Below are positions 12,080 to 22,899 of a stretch of 64,000 nt of DNA, one piece after another. Each line of letters begins with the position of its first letter. The first letter of the stretch is position 1. The notes under the pieces are model-generated. The model worked only from the letters and a program-made list of their open reading frames with translations. It was not told the DNA's origin and did no database searches. The DNA is from Macrostomum hystrix (Eukaryota > Platyhelminthes > Macrostomidae), in the NCBI GenBank assembly GCA_950097015.1, contig CATNEN010000024.1:5408001-5472000 (forward strand), read 5' to 3'. The translations under genes were made by a program, and so were the position numbers.

Positions 12080-12085
12080 TTTATT
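12080..12085 (-). terminator. Poly(A) signal AATAAA of the PAN/LamG gene
   Basis: On the - strand AGAATAAAGTC lies about 90 bp beyond the stop codon at 12176. Confidence 0.6.
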
Positions 12086-12175
12086 CTGGATTGCAGTTCA
12101 TCTGGAGATCCATTGAGTCTCATGCTGTGCTGTCACCTTTAACGTACGAGCTCGTACTTTCCAGAGTTTTCAAGA

Positions 12176-15163
12176 TCAGCACGTGGTGTCCATCGCCAGG
12201 ATCTCTTCGTAGGTCAGCGCCCGACTGAAAATCGCGAAGCAGAGAAACTCCCCCTTGAACATGTTCTTCTCCTCGATAGCGTAGCCAAGTCTGATGGCAC
12301 TCGGAGTGACAACAGAGGGTCTCCTGGCATTAATTCTCACAGCGCGCTCCATACCGGAGACAAAAAGTCGGGCGCCGTCACATCCGTTGATGATAAATGC
12401 CAGCGACACCATCTGGTCGGTGCTGCCGATCGGCATTACGGCGTCTACGGATTGGAAACTGCACGGACCGATGAAGAAAAAGTATACACTGCCTGATTTT
12501 TCGTAAAAAAAGCCAGGTCGGTCATAAGAAGGCCCAGCTGAATTGTTATAGACGCTGAAGAAGGCCCTGTTGTTTCTAGCGGAGGATTGGTACGTGCGCC
12601 GCACCTTGACAAAGAAGGTCGAGTTGCACGGCGGATTGGCAAGGAAACCAGCCAGCCCTAGGAGGTCCACGTAGGAGCTGTGGTTGCCTTGGAAATGTAT
12701 GCCGCCGCTGCCGTTCTGACTGACACCCTCAAACTGAACTCCGGAGATCGTCATTGAGCCGCCGTTGAGAAAGCGTTGATCGAGGCCTAGTAGCAGCGGC
12801 ATGTCTTGGGCATCCGAGATAAGTTTCAGGTAGCTAACGCTGCCGGGTCGGCCTTGCCAGTCGCTGGCCCATGCACTCGAGTTGCCGAGCCAGCAGTTGG
12901 GCGCCACGTGTTGCGCAACTCGACAGGTCGGGTCGGCTGCACATTCAACTTGACAGCTGGCCGAGGCCTTCACGCCAGTCAGCTGACGGGTTTTCGAAGA
13001 GTAGCTTGCACCTGCTGTTGGCGCAGCTGCTGGGACTTGACGGAAGGACACTCTGCCACTGCTGATGCTAGAGACTGTCAGTCTCAACTGGGACAGACTG
13101 CGTTCGAGGAAAGAGTGATACATTCCCTTGTGGTTTACGAACCAAGTTCTATGGTAATGATTAGTCATTTTCTCAATTGGTCTCTGGTGTGACTGTCGAA
13201 GCATCACATTTCTAGAAATGAAGATCAGTATTTAGTATCAAATAAATACAACCCAGTTCATAATTCATCATGGACACCAGTCCAGTTCATTGTTCATCAT
13301 TGACACCAGCCCAGTTAATTACTCATCATTGACACCAGCCAAGTTCAATAATCACCATTGACATCAGCCTAGTTTATTATTCAACACTGATACCAACCCA
13401 GTTCATAATTCATCATTGACACCAGCCCAGTTAATTATTCATCATTGACACCAGCCAAGTTCAATAATCACCATTGACATCAGCCTAGTTTATTATTCAT
13501 CACTGATACCAACCCAGTTCATAACCGCTGCAGTGAGCCCTAATATTCGCTTTCTAGGGCTTAACGAAATTAATAAAATACAAAAGGCATGCAGTATTTG
13601 CTCATCGTGACATTTTTGCGTATTAAACTGGTGAACAAAATGGCTTGATTTTTTGCTGTTTTCTCTGTATGGAAGCATCGACTAAACTACATGAAGATGC
13701 ATTTGTTTGAACTCATCAGAGGCCAGCAGACTTAATATTCTGGTGACACCATCTCACATTTCATGAATATAGGGCTTAAAACCGGCTTTCCACTTAAGAC
13801 GATAAACCTGTCCACTTCGTCCACTTCTTCGGCCATTGTTTGAGGATGGTAAATGTCTGAGACTTGTACAATTTTATCTCTTCAGACTCCTAGAGCAAAC
13901 AGAGAAGAAATAGCGAGCTGGCAGAAAGCGCAAGAGAAATCGATATTACATCTCTTTTTTTCTGCATGCAGTCGTTTAGTTTGACCAGCGTCGAATTTTT
14001 ACGTTTAGACTCCCGAAAGTATATTAGCGGGTCTTTTATCGAATGGAGAAGTGAGGCATTGAGGATCCATCATTGAGGATTTCAAGGACTGCGAAGTCCA
14101 TTTCCCACACTCTAATTTTCCGCTCTATCCGCCGAAAAAAACTTCCAGAATTAAACAATGGCTATCGTTGAGATGTCTCATCGGGGATTTCTGGTTGCAA
14201 AACCACCAATATAGGGATAATTATTCTTCTCATTAAATTTCATCAGTAAGCACCATAAATAATAATAATAATTGCAGGAGGGCTGCGGGCAATGGCACAC
14301 CATTTAGTGACACTAGACCCGCAGCCAGCGAGGAGGGAATTCTGCCCATTTCGCTGACTCCTGAGCACACACGCACACAGATACTGTACGCAGGCATACG
14401 CTCACACACGTGTGTACATCTGCCCTGACTTTCTTATCGTCAGGCAGGGTACACTTCACTGTGCCTTGGAGGTTGGCCCTCAAGGGCGTAAATTGCACGA
14501 CAAGCCCCCAAGCCTTCTCTCCGCGGCTGCGCCCCAAATAAATGTGGCCTCGCCGTGGAATCGAACTTAGGGACCGTGGTGCGAGAGGCAAACGCGATAA
14601 CCGCTCTGCCACCGACCCCCCCAGTAAGCACCATGCATATAGGCTATTATTGCTGATTATATTGCTAATGATTGTAATATTGAACCAATATGGATTCGGC
14701 ATAGAGGTTTATTTAGAGCAATACGGAGCCTTGTCACCAGCATCTTCGACAGGAATAGCTAAATATCACGACGATGCTGATGAGCGGCTTCGAAAATTTG
14801 TAAATCGCAAATGGCGGAATATTTGATCCAAATGATGCATTTTCACAAAAACCAGTCATTCGGTTTGGTATTTAAAATATCTCCTGCTCTTTCCCCACGG
14901 GAAAATTAGCGAGGTCTTTCTACTGTTAAGCCTTCAGATCGTTATCTGAAGCAGGTTAGGAGAGTATGCGTGTTGAATTCCACGTCGAGGTGAGCAGAAG
15001 ACGTGCAAACATTTTGTAAAATGCTACGTGACTTTTCACTGCAAATAGCAAAATAGCTCAAAGCTACGACACAGGAACAGATTCTATCCCAGCGGATGAA
15101 AATAAAATTTGATCAACAGTTCACTCACATGAGCAGGAATGCCACTGAGCCAAGAATGAGCAT
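12176..15163 (-). CDS. Secreted protein with PAN/apple-like and laminin-G-like domains
   Basis: Two exons encode about 335 residues. Exon 1 (15163-15129) begins with ATG and codes the hydrophobic signal MLILGSVAFLL; its donor is AT|GTGAGT. Exon 2 (13148-12176) follows the acceptor CATAG and matches in phase. Residues roughly 60-110 have the Cys spacing of a short PAN/apple module (CQVECAADPTC, NCWLG). Residues about 160-330 read as a concanavalin/LamG-type beta-sandwich, with a typical closing segment (KGEFLCFAIFSRALTYEEIL) and several N-X-S/T sites. Proteins of this type are extracellular and bind glycans or matrix; the ligand is unknown. A TATA box lies about 90 bp before the start and a poly(A) signal 90 bp after the stop. 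The 2-kb intron carries a minisatellite, a DNA transposon remnant and a nested SINE. Confidence 0.7.
13247..13527. repeat. 29-bp minisatellite with 145-bp higher-order pattern
   Basis: About ten units around CCCAGTTAATTATTCATCAT. A block of five units recurs after about 145 bp. It is in the intron of the PAN/LamG gene. Confidence 0.85.
14100..14925. mobile_element. TTAA-flanked DNA transposon, left end lost, split by a SINE
   Basis: The right end reads GGTCTTTCTACTG followed by TTAA, as in the complete element at 61844-63089. Internal homology to that element runs on both sides of the SINE at 14257-14621. No left TIR is visible. Confidence 0.7.
14257..14621 (-). mobile_element. tRNA-derived SINE, full copy with 13-bp TSD
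   Basis: The direct repeats CAGTAAGCACCAT at 14244-14256 and 14622-14634 flank the element. On the - strand the head contains a tRNA-like part (GTGGCAGAGCGGTTATCGCG, then AAGTTCGATTCC as B box). The tail is (ATT)n. It is inserted into an older TTAA transposon. Confidence 0.9.
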
Positions 15164-15250
15164 TTTGTTCGACTTGAAGAGTTCAGGATTTTTCTTATGC
15201 ACTGCTTTGAACAATCAGAAAGCTGATGACAACTAGCTTCATGGCCTGTG

Positions 15251-15260
15251 GTCTTATAGA
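15251..15260 (-). promoter_or_regulatory. TATA box of the PAN/LamG gene
   Basis: The - strand reads TCTATAAGAC about 90 bp before ATG 15163, giving a predicted 5' UTR of about 60 nt. Confidence 0.5.
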
Positions 15261-15578
15261 ACGATAATAAATGCCTTGATAGTTCTAACTGGCTCAACCC
15301 TGCTGACCAATCAGTTGTAAGCGGAGGCTGAGCTTCAGCCTAGCTCGATCTTGATGTGAAATCTGCAAGCGTATCCCAACTATACTCATTAAAATGAGAC
15401 CGGTTGCTTATGACAACAGTATATCTTGAACCGAGAGGTGCTGCGAGCTGCCTTCAAAATTCAAGGGCACTTGGTATAGTAGCAATCAGGTTTATGAGTA
15501 AAAACATTTTCTACGAAACATTTTCTCGTATATTTTTATTGGGTTGTTTTACTGTTAAAAATAGTTAACCATGTAGAC

Positions 15579-17560
15579 CATGGGTCGGCAAACTCCGGCC
15601 CGCGGGCCAGATGCGGCCCTCGAAGCTCCCAAATCCGGCCCGTTGCCCCTTCTAACATCTGCAGTGTCCTGTTTCATCTCTCCCGTGTCTAAGCTCTCCC
15701 GTGTCAAATCTCTCTCGTGTCCCATCTTTTCTGTGTCTCATCTCTCCCGTGTCTAATCTCTCTCGTGTCCCATCTTTTCTGTGTCTCATCTCTCCCGTGT
15801 CTAATCGCTCCCGTGTCTAATCTCTCCCGTGTCTAATCTCTCCCGTGTCTCATCTCTCCCGTGTCTAATCTCTCCCGTGTCAAATCTCTCTCGTGTCCCA
15901 TCTTTTCTGTGTCTCATCTCTCCCGTGTCTCATCTCTCCCGTGTCTAATCTCTCCCGTGTCTCATCTCTCCCGTGTCTAATCTCTCCCGTGTCTAATCTC
16001 TCTCGTGTCTAATCTCTCCCGTGTCTAATCTCTCCCGTGTCTCATCTCTCCCGTGTCTAATCTCTCCCGTGTCAAATCTCTCTCGTGTCCCATCTTTTCT
16101 GTGTCTCATCTCTCCCGTGTCTCATCTCTCCCGTGTCTAATCTCTCCCGTGTCTCATCTCTCCCGTGTCTCATCTCTCCCGTGTCTAATCTCTCCCGTGT
16201 CTCATCTCTCCCGTGTCTCATCTCTCTCGTGTCCCATCTTTTCTGTGTCTCATCTCTCCCGTGTCTAATCGCTCCCGTGTCTAATCTCTCCCGTGTCTAA
16301 TCTCTCCCGTGTCTCATCTCTCCCGTGTCTAATCTCTCCCGTGTCAAATCTCTCTCGTGTCCCATCTTTTCTGTGTCTCATCTCTCCCGTGTCTCATCTC
16401 TCCCGTGTCTAATCTCTCCCGTGTCTCATCTCTCCCGTGTCTAATCTCTCCCGTGTCTAATCTCTCTCGTGTCTAATCTCTCCCGTGTCTAATCTCTCCC
16501 GTGTCTCATCTCTCCCGTGTCTAATCTCTCCCGTGTCAAATCTCTCTCGTGTCCCATCTTTTCTGTGTCTCATCTCTCCCGTGTCTCATCTCTCCCGTGT
16601 CTCATCTCTCCCGTGTCTCATCTCTCCCGTGTCTCATCTCTCCCGTGTCTCATCTCTCCCGTGTCTAATCTCTCCCGTGTCTCATCTCTCCCGTGTCTAA
16701 TCTCTCCCGTGTCTCATCTCCCCCGTGTCTAATCTCTCTCGTGTCTAATCTCTCCCGTGTCTCATCTCCCCCGTGTCTAATCTCTCCCGTGTCTAATCTC
16801 TCCCCTGTCTTATCTCTCCCGTGTCTCATCTCTCTCTTGTCCCATCTTTCCTGTGTCTCATCTCTCCCGTGTCTAATCTCTCCCGTGTCTCATCTCTCTC
16901 TTGTCCCATCTTTTCTGTGTCTCATCTCTCCCGTGTCTCATCTCTCTCTTGTCCCATCTTTCCTGTGTCTCATCTCTCCCGTGTCTAATCTCTCCCGTGT
17001 CTAATCTCTCCCCTGTCTTATCTCTCCCGTGTCTCATCTCTCCCGTGTCTCATCTCTCCCGTGTCTAATCTCTCCCGTGTCTCATCTCTCCTGTGTCTAA
17101 TCTCTCCCGTGTCTCATCTCCCCCGTGTCTAATCTCTCCCGTGTCTAATCTCTCCCGTGTCTCATCTCTCTCGTGTCCCATCTTTTCTGTGTCTCATCTC
17201 TCCCGTGTCTCATCTCTCCCGTGTCTAATCTCTCCCGTGTCTAATCTCTCCCGTGTCTAATCTCTCCCGTGTCTAATCTCTCCCGTGTCTCATCTCCCCC
17301 GTGTCTAATCTCTCCCGTGTCTAATCTCTCCCCCGTCTTATCTCTCCCGTGTCTCCTCTCTCTTTTGTCCCATCTTTCCTGTGTCTCATCTCTCCCGTGT
17401 CTAATCTCTCCCGTGTCTAATCTCTCCCGTGTCTCATCTCTCCCGTGTCTAATCTCTCCCGTGTCTCATCTCTCCCGTGTCTCATCTCTCCCGTGTCTCA
17501 TCTCTGTCGTCTTTTAGGTTCTCTCTTTGGCCCGCCAGCAAATAAGTTTGCCCACCCCTG
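15579..17560. mobile_element. Non-autonomous hAT-type transposon filled with satellite
   Basis: An 8-bp direct repeat ATGTAGAC flanks the element at 15571-15578 and 17561-17568, the TSD length of hAT elements. The left end starts CATGGGTCGGCAAACTCC; the right end is AAGTTTGCCCACCCCTG, its imperfect inverse. Subterminal GGCCCGCGGGCC is typical of hAT-derived repeats. No transposase is present; nearly all of the interior is a 16-bp tandem array. Confidence 0.9.
15655..17512. repeat. 16-bp satellite (TCTCATCTCTCCCGTG) inside the hAT element
   Basis: More than 110 units, dominated by CTCATCTCTCCCGTGT and CTAATCTCTCCCGTGT. Rarer variants (TTTTCTGTGTC, CCCATC) recur in blocks, showing higher-order amplification. 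Confidence 0.95.
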
Positions 17561-17568
17561 ATGTAGAC

Positions 17569-19268
17569 TAAGTGGGTAAGGTTATCAAGACTTGGACTTC
17601 AAATTTAAGACTGCATCATCAGGTAATCGAGGCTGCACCGTCTTTTGGACTGTTAACTTAAGCTTGTCATTTATTGCTAATATAGATCAGGTACCTGTAT
17701 AGCACACTGTTCGATAATTGTTTTCCTTATACTTAGATAGAACAATATCCATGGCAGCTAATTATCGCATGCAAACCGGTCGGATAAGAGGCCTTACTGC
17801 TGCAGTAGTTAGTTAGCCAAGACTGGCTGACTTCACAACTCATTTGATTTTCCCTGTACTGCTTCCTTTGTTTTCGTTTTTTCAATCGTTTACTCAAGCA
17901 CATCTCAATATAGCACTTGTAACAAAAATTCGATACTCAAATTATCAAGCCACATCAGGTGGTACAACTTAGCTCAGCTGTCATGCTGAAGCTGATAGGT
18001 TTTCTGCCTCTTAAGTCGTGTGGGGTTACAATACATCGTCTCTCACAGAATTAAGCCACTAGAAACAGCTATTGAATCCAATGGCTTCTTTGTGCATTGT
18101 CGATGCAGAATTTCCTTGCATGGCGTCTTTAAAAGAACTGCATTGTAATAAAAAATTTGCCATTCGAATTGTTCGCTCATGGACGCCCATGCCCTAATTG
18201 TTTGCTCATATATTCGAATGCTGAAAACCATTACTAAATTGTGCACAATAAAATCGAGGACCACTAGGATCTAAGACCAGGACCGCTACTTCTATCCTCC
18301 TTAAAATGGTCCTAAAATTAAATAGAAATAGAGGAAAGTATAATTTAGTTGTTGATTTAATGGTTCACCAGATTTTATAGGAGACTTTACAAAGTAAAAT
18401 AAGATTTAAATACTATTTTTAATACCACGGTCGAGAATTTTTTATCTAGCTGTGCAAAAACAGGTTTTGTTTAAAAAGGTTCTATATTGTGGTTCCATTT
18501 ACATCCATTATGTTCAGGTGTAATTCGATCTGCATGTGCAGCATGAAGACAAGGCCAAGGCCGAGGCGAGGCCAACCCGCTGGCGATATGAGATATGACG
18601 TTCTTAATCCGCCGCGCGCACGGGAGAACTTCTGCTCGTCCAGACCTACCTGAACGACCTCGAGGCATGGGCTTGACCGCCATTTAGGCTGTCGTCTGCC
18701 CGTTGAACCTGTTTTGCGAACGTCTGTGCTAGGGCGTCTTCATCCTAGCGTAATACTACTATCCAGACTATATACAGCATCACATTTGAAATAGACGGTC
18801 GTGGGATTTGATTGGTCAATTGTGTGCTATATGTTTCTATTTTAACATTTTTTTCGCTCCAAGGCGTTAAAAGTCAGCACATCACATTCGCCAACGAAAT
18901 TAAAAAAAGAGAAATTGTTAGCGAAATGTATATGGGATGTTTCAAAAATGTCCTTAATCTTAACCTGTGGTAAAACCTAGCCTAGGCCTTGGTAGACCTA
19001 CAGATCGACAAATGCTTTGTCAATCTAAAGAAGGAGAAAACTTCCAGTTTTATTTACGGAACCCACATATCATAACAAATATCTAGCTAGCACAAATAAA
19101 ACTATTCGCGTTTTGATTTTAAAAAGGCTCACGTAGTCGAAATCGTAATGTCGATAGGCATGTTTATACATTTTCGAAGGCACGGATTTAAAAGATAGTT
19201 TAGAGGATTTTTTTATCTTGAAATATTCCTATGTTACTGGTGATTTAAAAGATGATAAAAGAATTACA
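17569..19268. other. AT-rich intergenic DNA
   Basis: No gene is visible. A short GC-rich patch at about 18540-18720 has open frames but no motif or splice context. Confidence 0.5.
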
Positions 19269-19733
19269 CCCGTGTTGACAGTCGAGATAGGGTCTAAGAA
19301 ACGGTAATCGAACATGCGCGACGGTTGCCTTCTAGGCAAATCAGAACATGTTATTTGTTCCGAGAACATGTTCTTTTTAATTTATAAGGCTTCGTAATGT
19401 AAAAAATATATATGTAGCTTCGTGCTAAATGCGCCCTTGAGAGAAAACTATATTGCTGGCTAATATGTACGTTAAGTGCTGGTGAACTAGGATATTACTA
19501 TACATAGGCCTAGTATGGTTTAACTCTGTCTTGTTTGTTGACCTCATGCCAAGGAAGGCATAGTTTTTTCTTCATTATTTTTTCTTCACCTAGCAGTATT
19601 TAAATAATTTAATATACATTAAGTAGCATTATTAATTTAAAAGAACATGTTCTCGAAACAAAGAACATGTTCGGAGTTGCCTGTTAGGCGACCGTTGTGC
19701 ATGTTCGATGTAGCCTAATAGTTGTCAACACGG
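19269..19733. mobile_element. Foldback element with ~110-bp inverted repeats
   Basis: The arm at 19269-19385 (starting CCGTGTTGACAG) is the imperfect inverse of 19630-19733 (ending TTGTCAACACGG). Both arms share AACATGTTCT motifs and a TCGAACATGC motif. The loop of about 240 bp has no coding capacity. No confident TSD is seen. Confidence 0.75.
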
Positions 19734-22700
19734 CAGAATATTCTCATTAGCTCAATAATCTGATTTTCTTTTTATGCATAGGCCCCCCTATATTCTCCTT
19801 CTTCAATGCTTCGACATAAGTAACTTAATTTTCACAAATTGTGTAGGCCTACATAATAATTATAAGATATATGATTTGAAGGATATAGCTGTAATATATT
19901 TTACTGTCTAAATAAAAGAAAACGATTATTATTAAGAATAAATAAGATGCAATTTCAGATTTTTTTTCTTTTGCAGGTTTTTCTCTAGTTTCTTTATAGA
20001 AATCACCATTGACTTTTGTTTTGTGTTAGTTAAACCATTTTTTATTAAAGTTGACTTATTTGCTTTTCAGTAATACCAATTTTTTTTTTAGCTCTATACC
20101 TATTTCTTAATAATTGGATGGGATGGAGGGCATCACTATGGGGCCTAGTTTCGTTTTTTAAATGAATTTGTAATTTTAAATTAACAGTTAATGAAGATTT
20201 ACTATTTTTAACAAAAAACTGACAAACATTGTCAAAACAAGTCATACAAAAACTCATAGAAGCATTCAGTAGGCCTAATTTATTACACTCATCAAAGCTG
20301 ATTAAAGTAGGGAATAATCTGTAATCCAGTAGTGAAAATGACAAAATGTGTTATCAGAGTACTGATGTTGCCACAGAAATTCTGCAGGCAATAAAAATAT
20401 CAATAATCTGCTCCTGTTCCCTGAAAAACATTCTTTGCATACCCAAACTCTTACTGACCCTCAACCATAGACAAATATTAAATTAAACCATGTCAGCCCA
20501 AAAAATCGTCTTTTTTTGGGCTGAGAATCATTAATGAGAATCATTAAAAAATCATTGCTAGAATTGTGTGATCTTGTAACAATCGTAAATCTTTATTAAC
20601 AGTTTATTTAAAATAAAAAAATAATTTAACTAACACTAACAAAACTACAGTTATGCCAAAAGAAAAATAGCTTGTTTCTTCATTTCTTCATAGTTTTTAT
20701 GAAATAAACTGAAATATTTTGTTATATTAAAGTTATCTAAGAACAACTGGGCCTATTAATAAATTAACTTTGAACTAGGCATATTTTAGTATATTATATT
20801 TGAGTAGGCCTAGCTATTATTATTATTAGAATGCCTATTATGTTTTAGATTTGAATTAAATTTTATTGTGCTACCTGGGTGCTAGTAAATTCCTCAACTT
20901 TTTATTTGCCAATTGTTTTTGCTGTTGGCCACTTTGTCAACTGGTAAATCTGTCTACTATAATTATTTGTACCAATAATTTCTATACATATATTTCCATA
21001 TATATCATTAATATAGTTAAGGTCTGAACAATAGTGGAATAATTTAGTTAACATGCATGAGTCTGCCACTTTCTGTATCTGTGTCAGAGAAGGAGAATAA
21101 AATAATATTACTAATAAGAACTTGGTTGTCCAAAAATCAACTTTGACAATAGGCTCTATAGGCTATATTGTAGGTTTGAATGGTCTATAATAAGCCACAA
21201 CAAGACAATTATGCCACATTGACATTGGGTGTGATCTCTACCCCAATTCCAATTGGCTGCTTGTGAAATATGTAGGGTTCCTTATGGGAAATATAAAATA
21301 TGATGAAGAAAGTGATCAACTCTAAAAACACTTAAAGAGTATCATTCTCCCATAAATGAGAATATCTGAAAAAGTACTTGACTAATTTGTGTGTCTGAGG
21401 TGTCCTTGTGTAGCAGGGACATGCGTAAAGATGTGTGTAAAATTTGATGTCACATGGATCAAGTATACGGTCACAGCACTCATTTGTTTAATGTCAATGG
21501 TATGACGAAAGCCACAAAGAAACAGAGAAAGCACACTTTAAATGAGAATATCTGAAAAAGTACTTGACTAATTTGTGTGTCTGAGGTGTCCTTGTGTAGC
21601 AGGGACATGCATCAAGCAGTTGTAGCAGTATCTGGTGAAATAATTGACCCATGCCTTTAGTTAAGGCAGAAATAGGATTATAAGACGCATCTGAAAAAGC
21701 CGTCAGAGCACACTTTAAAAGTTTCTTCAGTAGCAAATCATTGATGAAACTATTCGTCCGGCACATTTAGCTCGGCGTCAGAGACAGACATACACTTTAG
21801 GTTCGAGAGTTCGTGTTTTTGTTTTAATTTTCACTTAAAGTGAAAAATGTCTGTCGGAAAATGTCTGTTGGGGAACCCATACATTGATACAAAGCAACTT
21901 AAAGTAAAGTAAACTTAAAGGTCAACTGCACACCTTAGTGCATAATTAATGAGATTCAAGCCACAGGGGTACTGTACAAACAGTTAATTAATTGTCTTTC
22001 CTTCTTTCCATCAGGTACTCTTTTCCCAACCAAATAGCCTACATATACAAAAAGCATACTATAATAGTATTTCACCCTGTATTGTTAAATGTACTGGATC
22101 TTTGGACTATCATGCAGCTAAGTCAGTTAAGCCAAGTATTGTAGGTCTGTATTGTTCTACTTGCAATAGCTACTAATGGACATGTTTGATATTAGGAAAA
22201 ATGTCTTAGGTATAATTTATATTGTTCATATCTTTGATTCATTTCATCTCTAGTGGTTAAACCTTTTTACAGTTTCTGGTAAATATTAAACCCAATGAAC
22301 AATATTTCACTTTGTAGCTCTATAAATAGCTCTATGATTTGTTTCAAAAAAGTTTTCTTATTGTTCATATGTTGGACATAAGTAGCTAAAAAATACTTTC
22401 ATTTCTTTCAATTAAAAAAAAATAGCAAAAAGTATATGGTCAGAAGTGCATTCTAGTTTGCATTATCTAGAGCTAGGAAGACAAATTTCTGTGAAAACTA
22501 GTATCCTTAGTTTTTTGGCTTTCTGAAATTGTTAAGTACTGTAATTCATAATATTTAATCAAGCCTTCTTTTAAAAAATATATATATAATTGAACATTCC
22601 TATTTTGTTTGATTATTTCTTGTTTAGTTGATGTTAATTTGCACTGATAAAGTGGGCAAAGTCGTTAAATATGCTACTTTGAGTATTTTTATATATAATG

Positions 22701-22867
22701 AAAAGAACGGCTCGTTTTTACAGAATGTTAATTCTTTTTGGCAAACAGATGTATAATATTAGATTATATGGATTATAAGAGCCTGTGGGTTAGACTCTAA
22801 ATTATTTATTACAAGATAGCTTAATGAACAATCTTTTTAACAAATTGTTAAAATAAGTTTACATTTC
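19734..22867. other. AT-rich gene desert
   Basis: Upstream of TFIIF beta. Apart from the direct repeat at 21353/21540 I see no gene or RNA. Open frames at 20045-20344 and 21494-21766 lack motifs. Confidence 0.5.
21353..21614. repeat. Direct repeat of ~75 bp, 187 bp apart
   Basis: The segment starting TAAATGAGAATATCTGAAAA occurs at 21353 and again at 21540 with near identity for about 75 bp. Confidence 0.9.
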
Positions 22868-22878
22868 TTCACTTTCAG
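22868..22878 (+). promoter_or_regulatory. Splice acceptor 21 nt before the TFIIF beta start
   Basis: TTCTTCACTTTCAG ends at 22878, 21 nt before ATG 22900. It accepts either a 5' UTR exon or a spliced leader. Confidence 0.5.
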
Positions 22879-22899
22879 AAAAAAAGACTAAATAATATA

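Noticed and set aside
20045-20344. 99-residue open frame on the - strand
   Set aside because: Isolated in AT-rich DNA, no motif, chance length.
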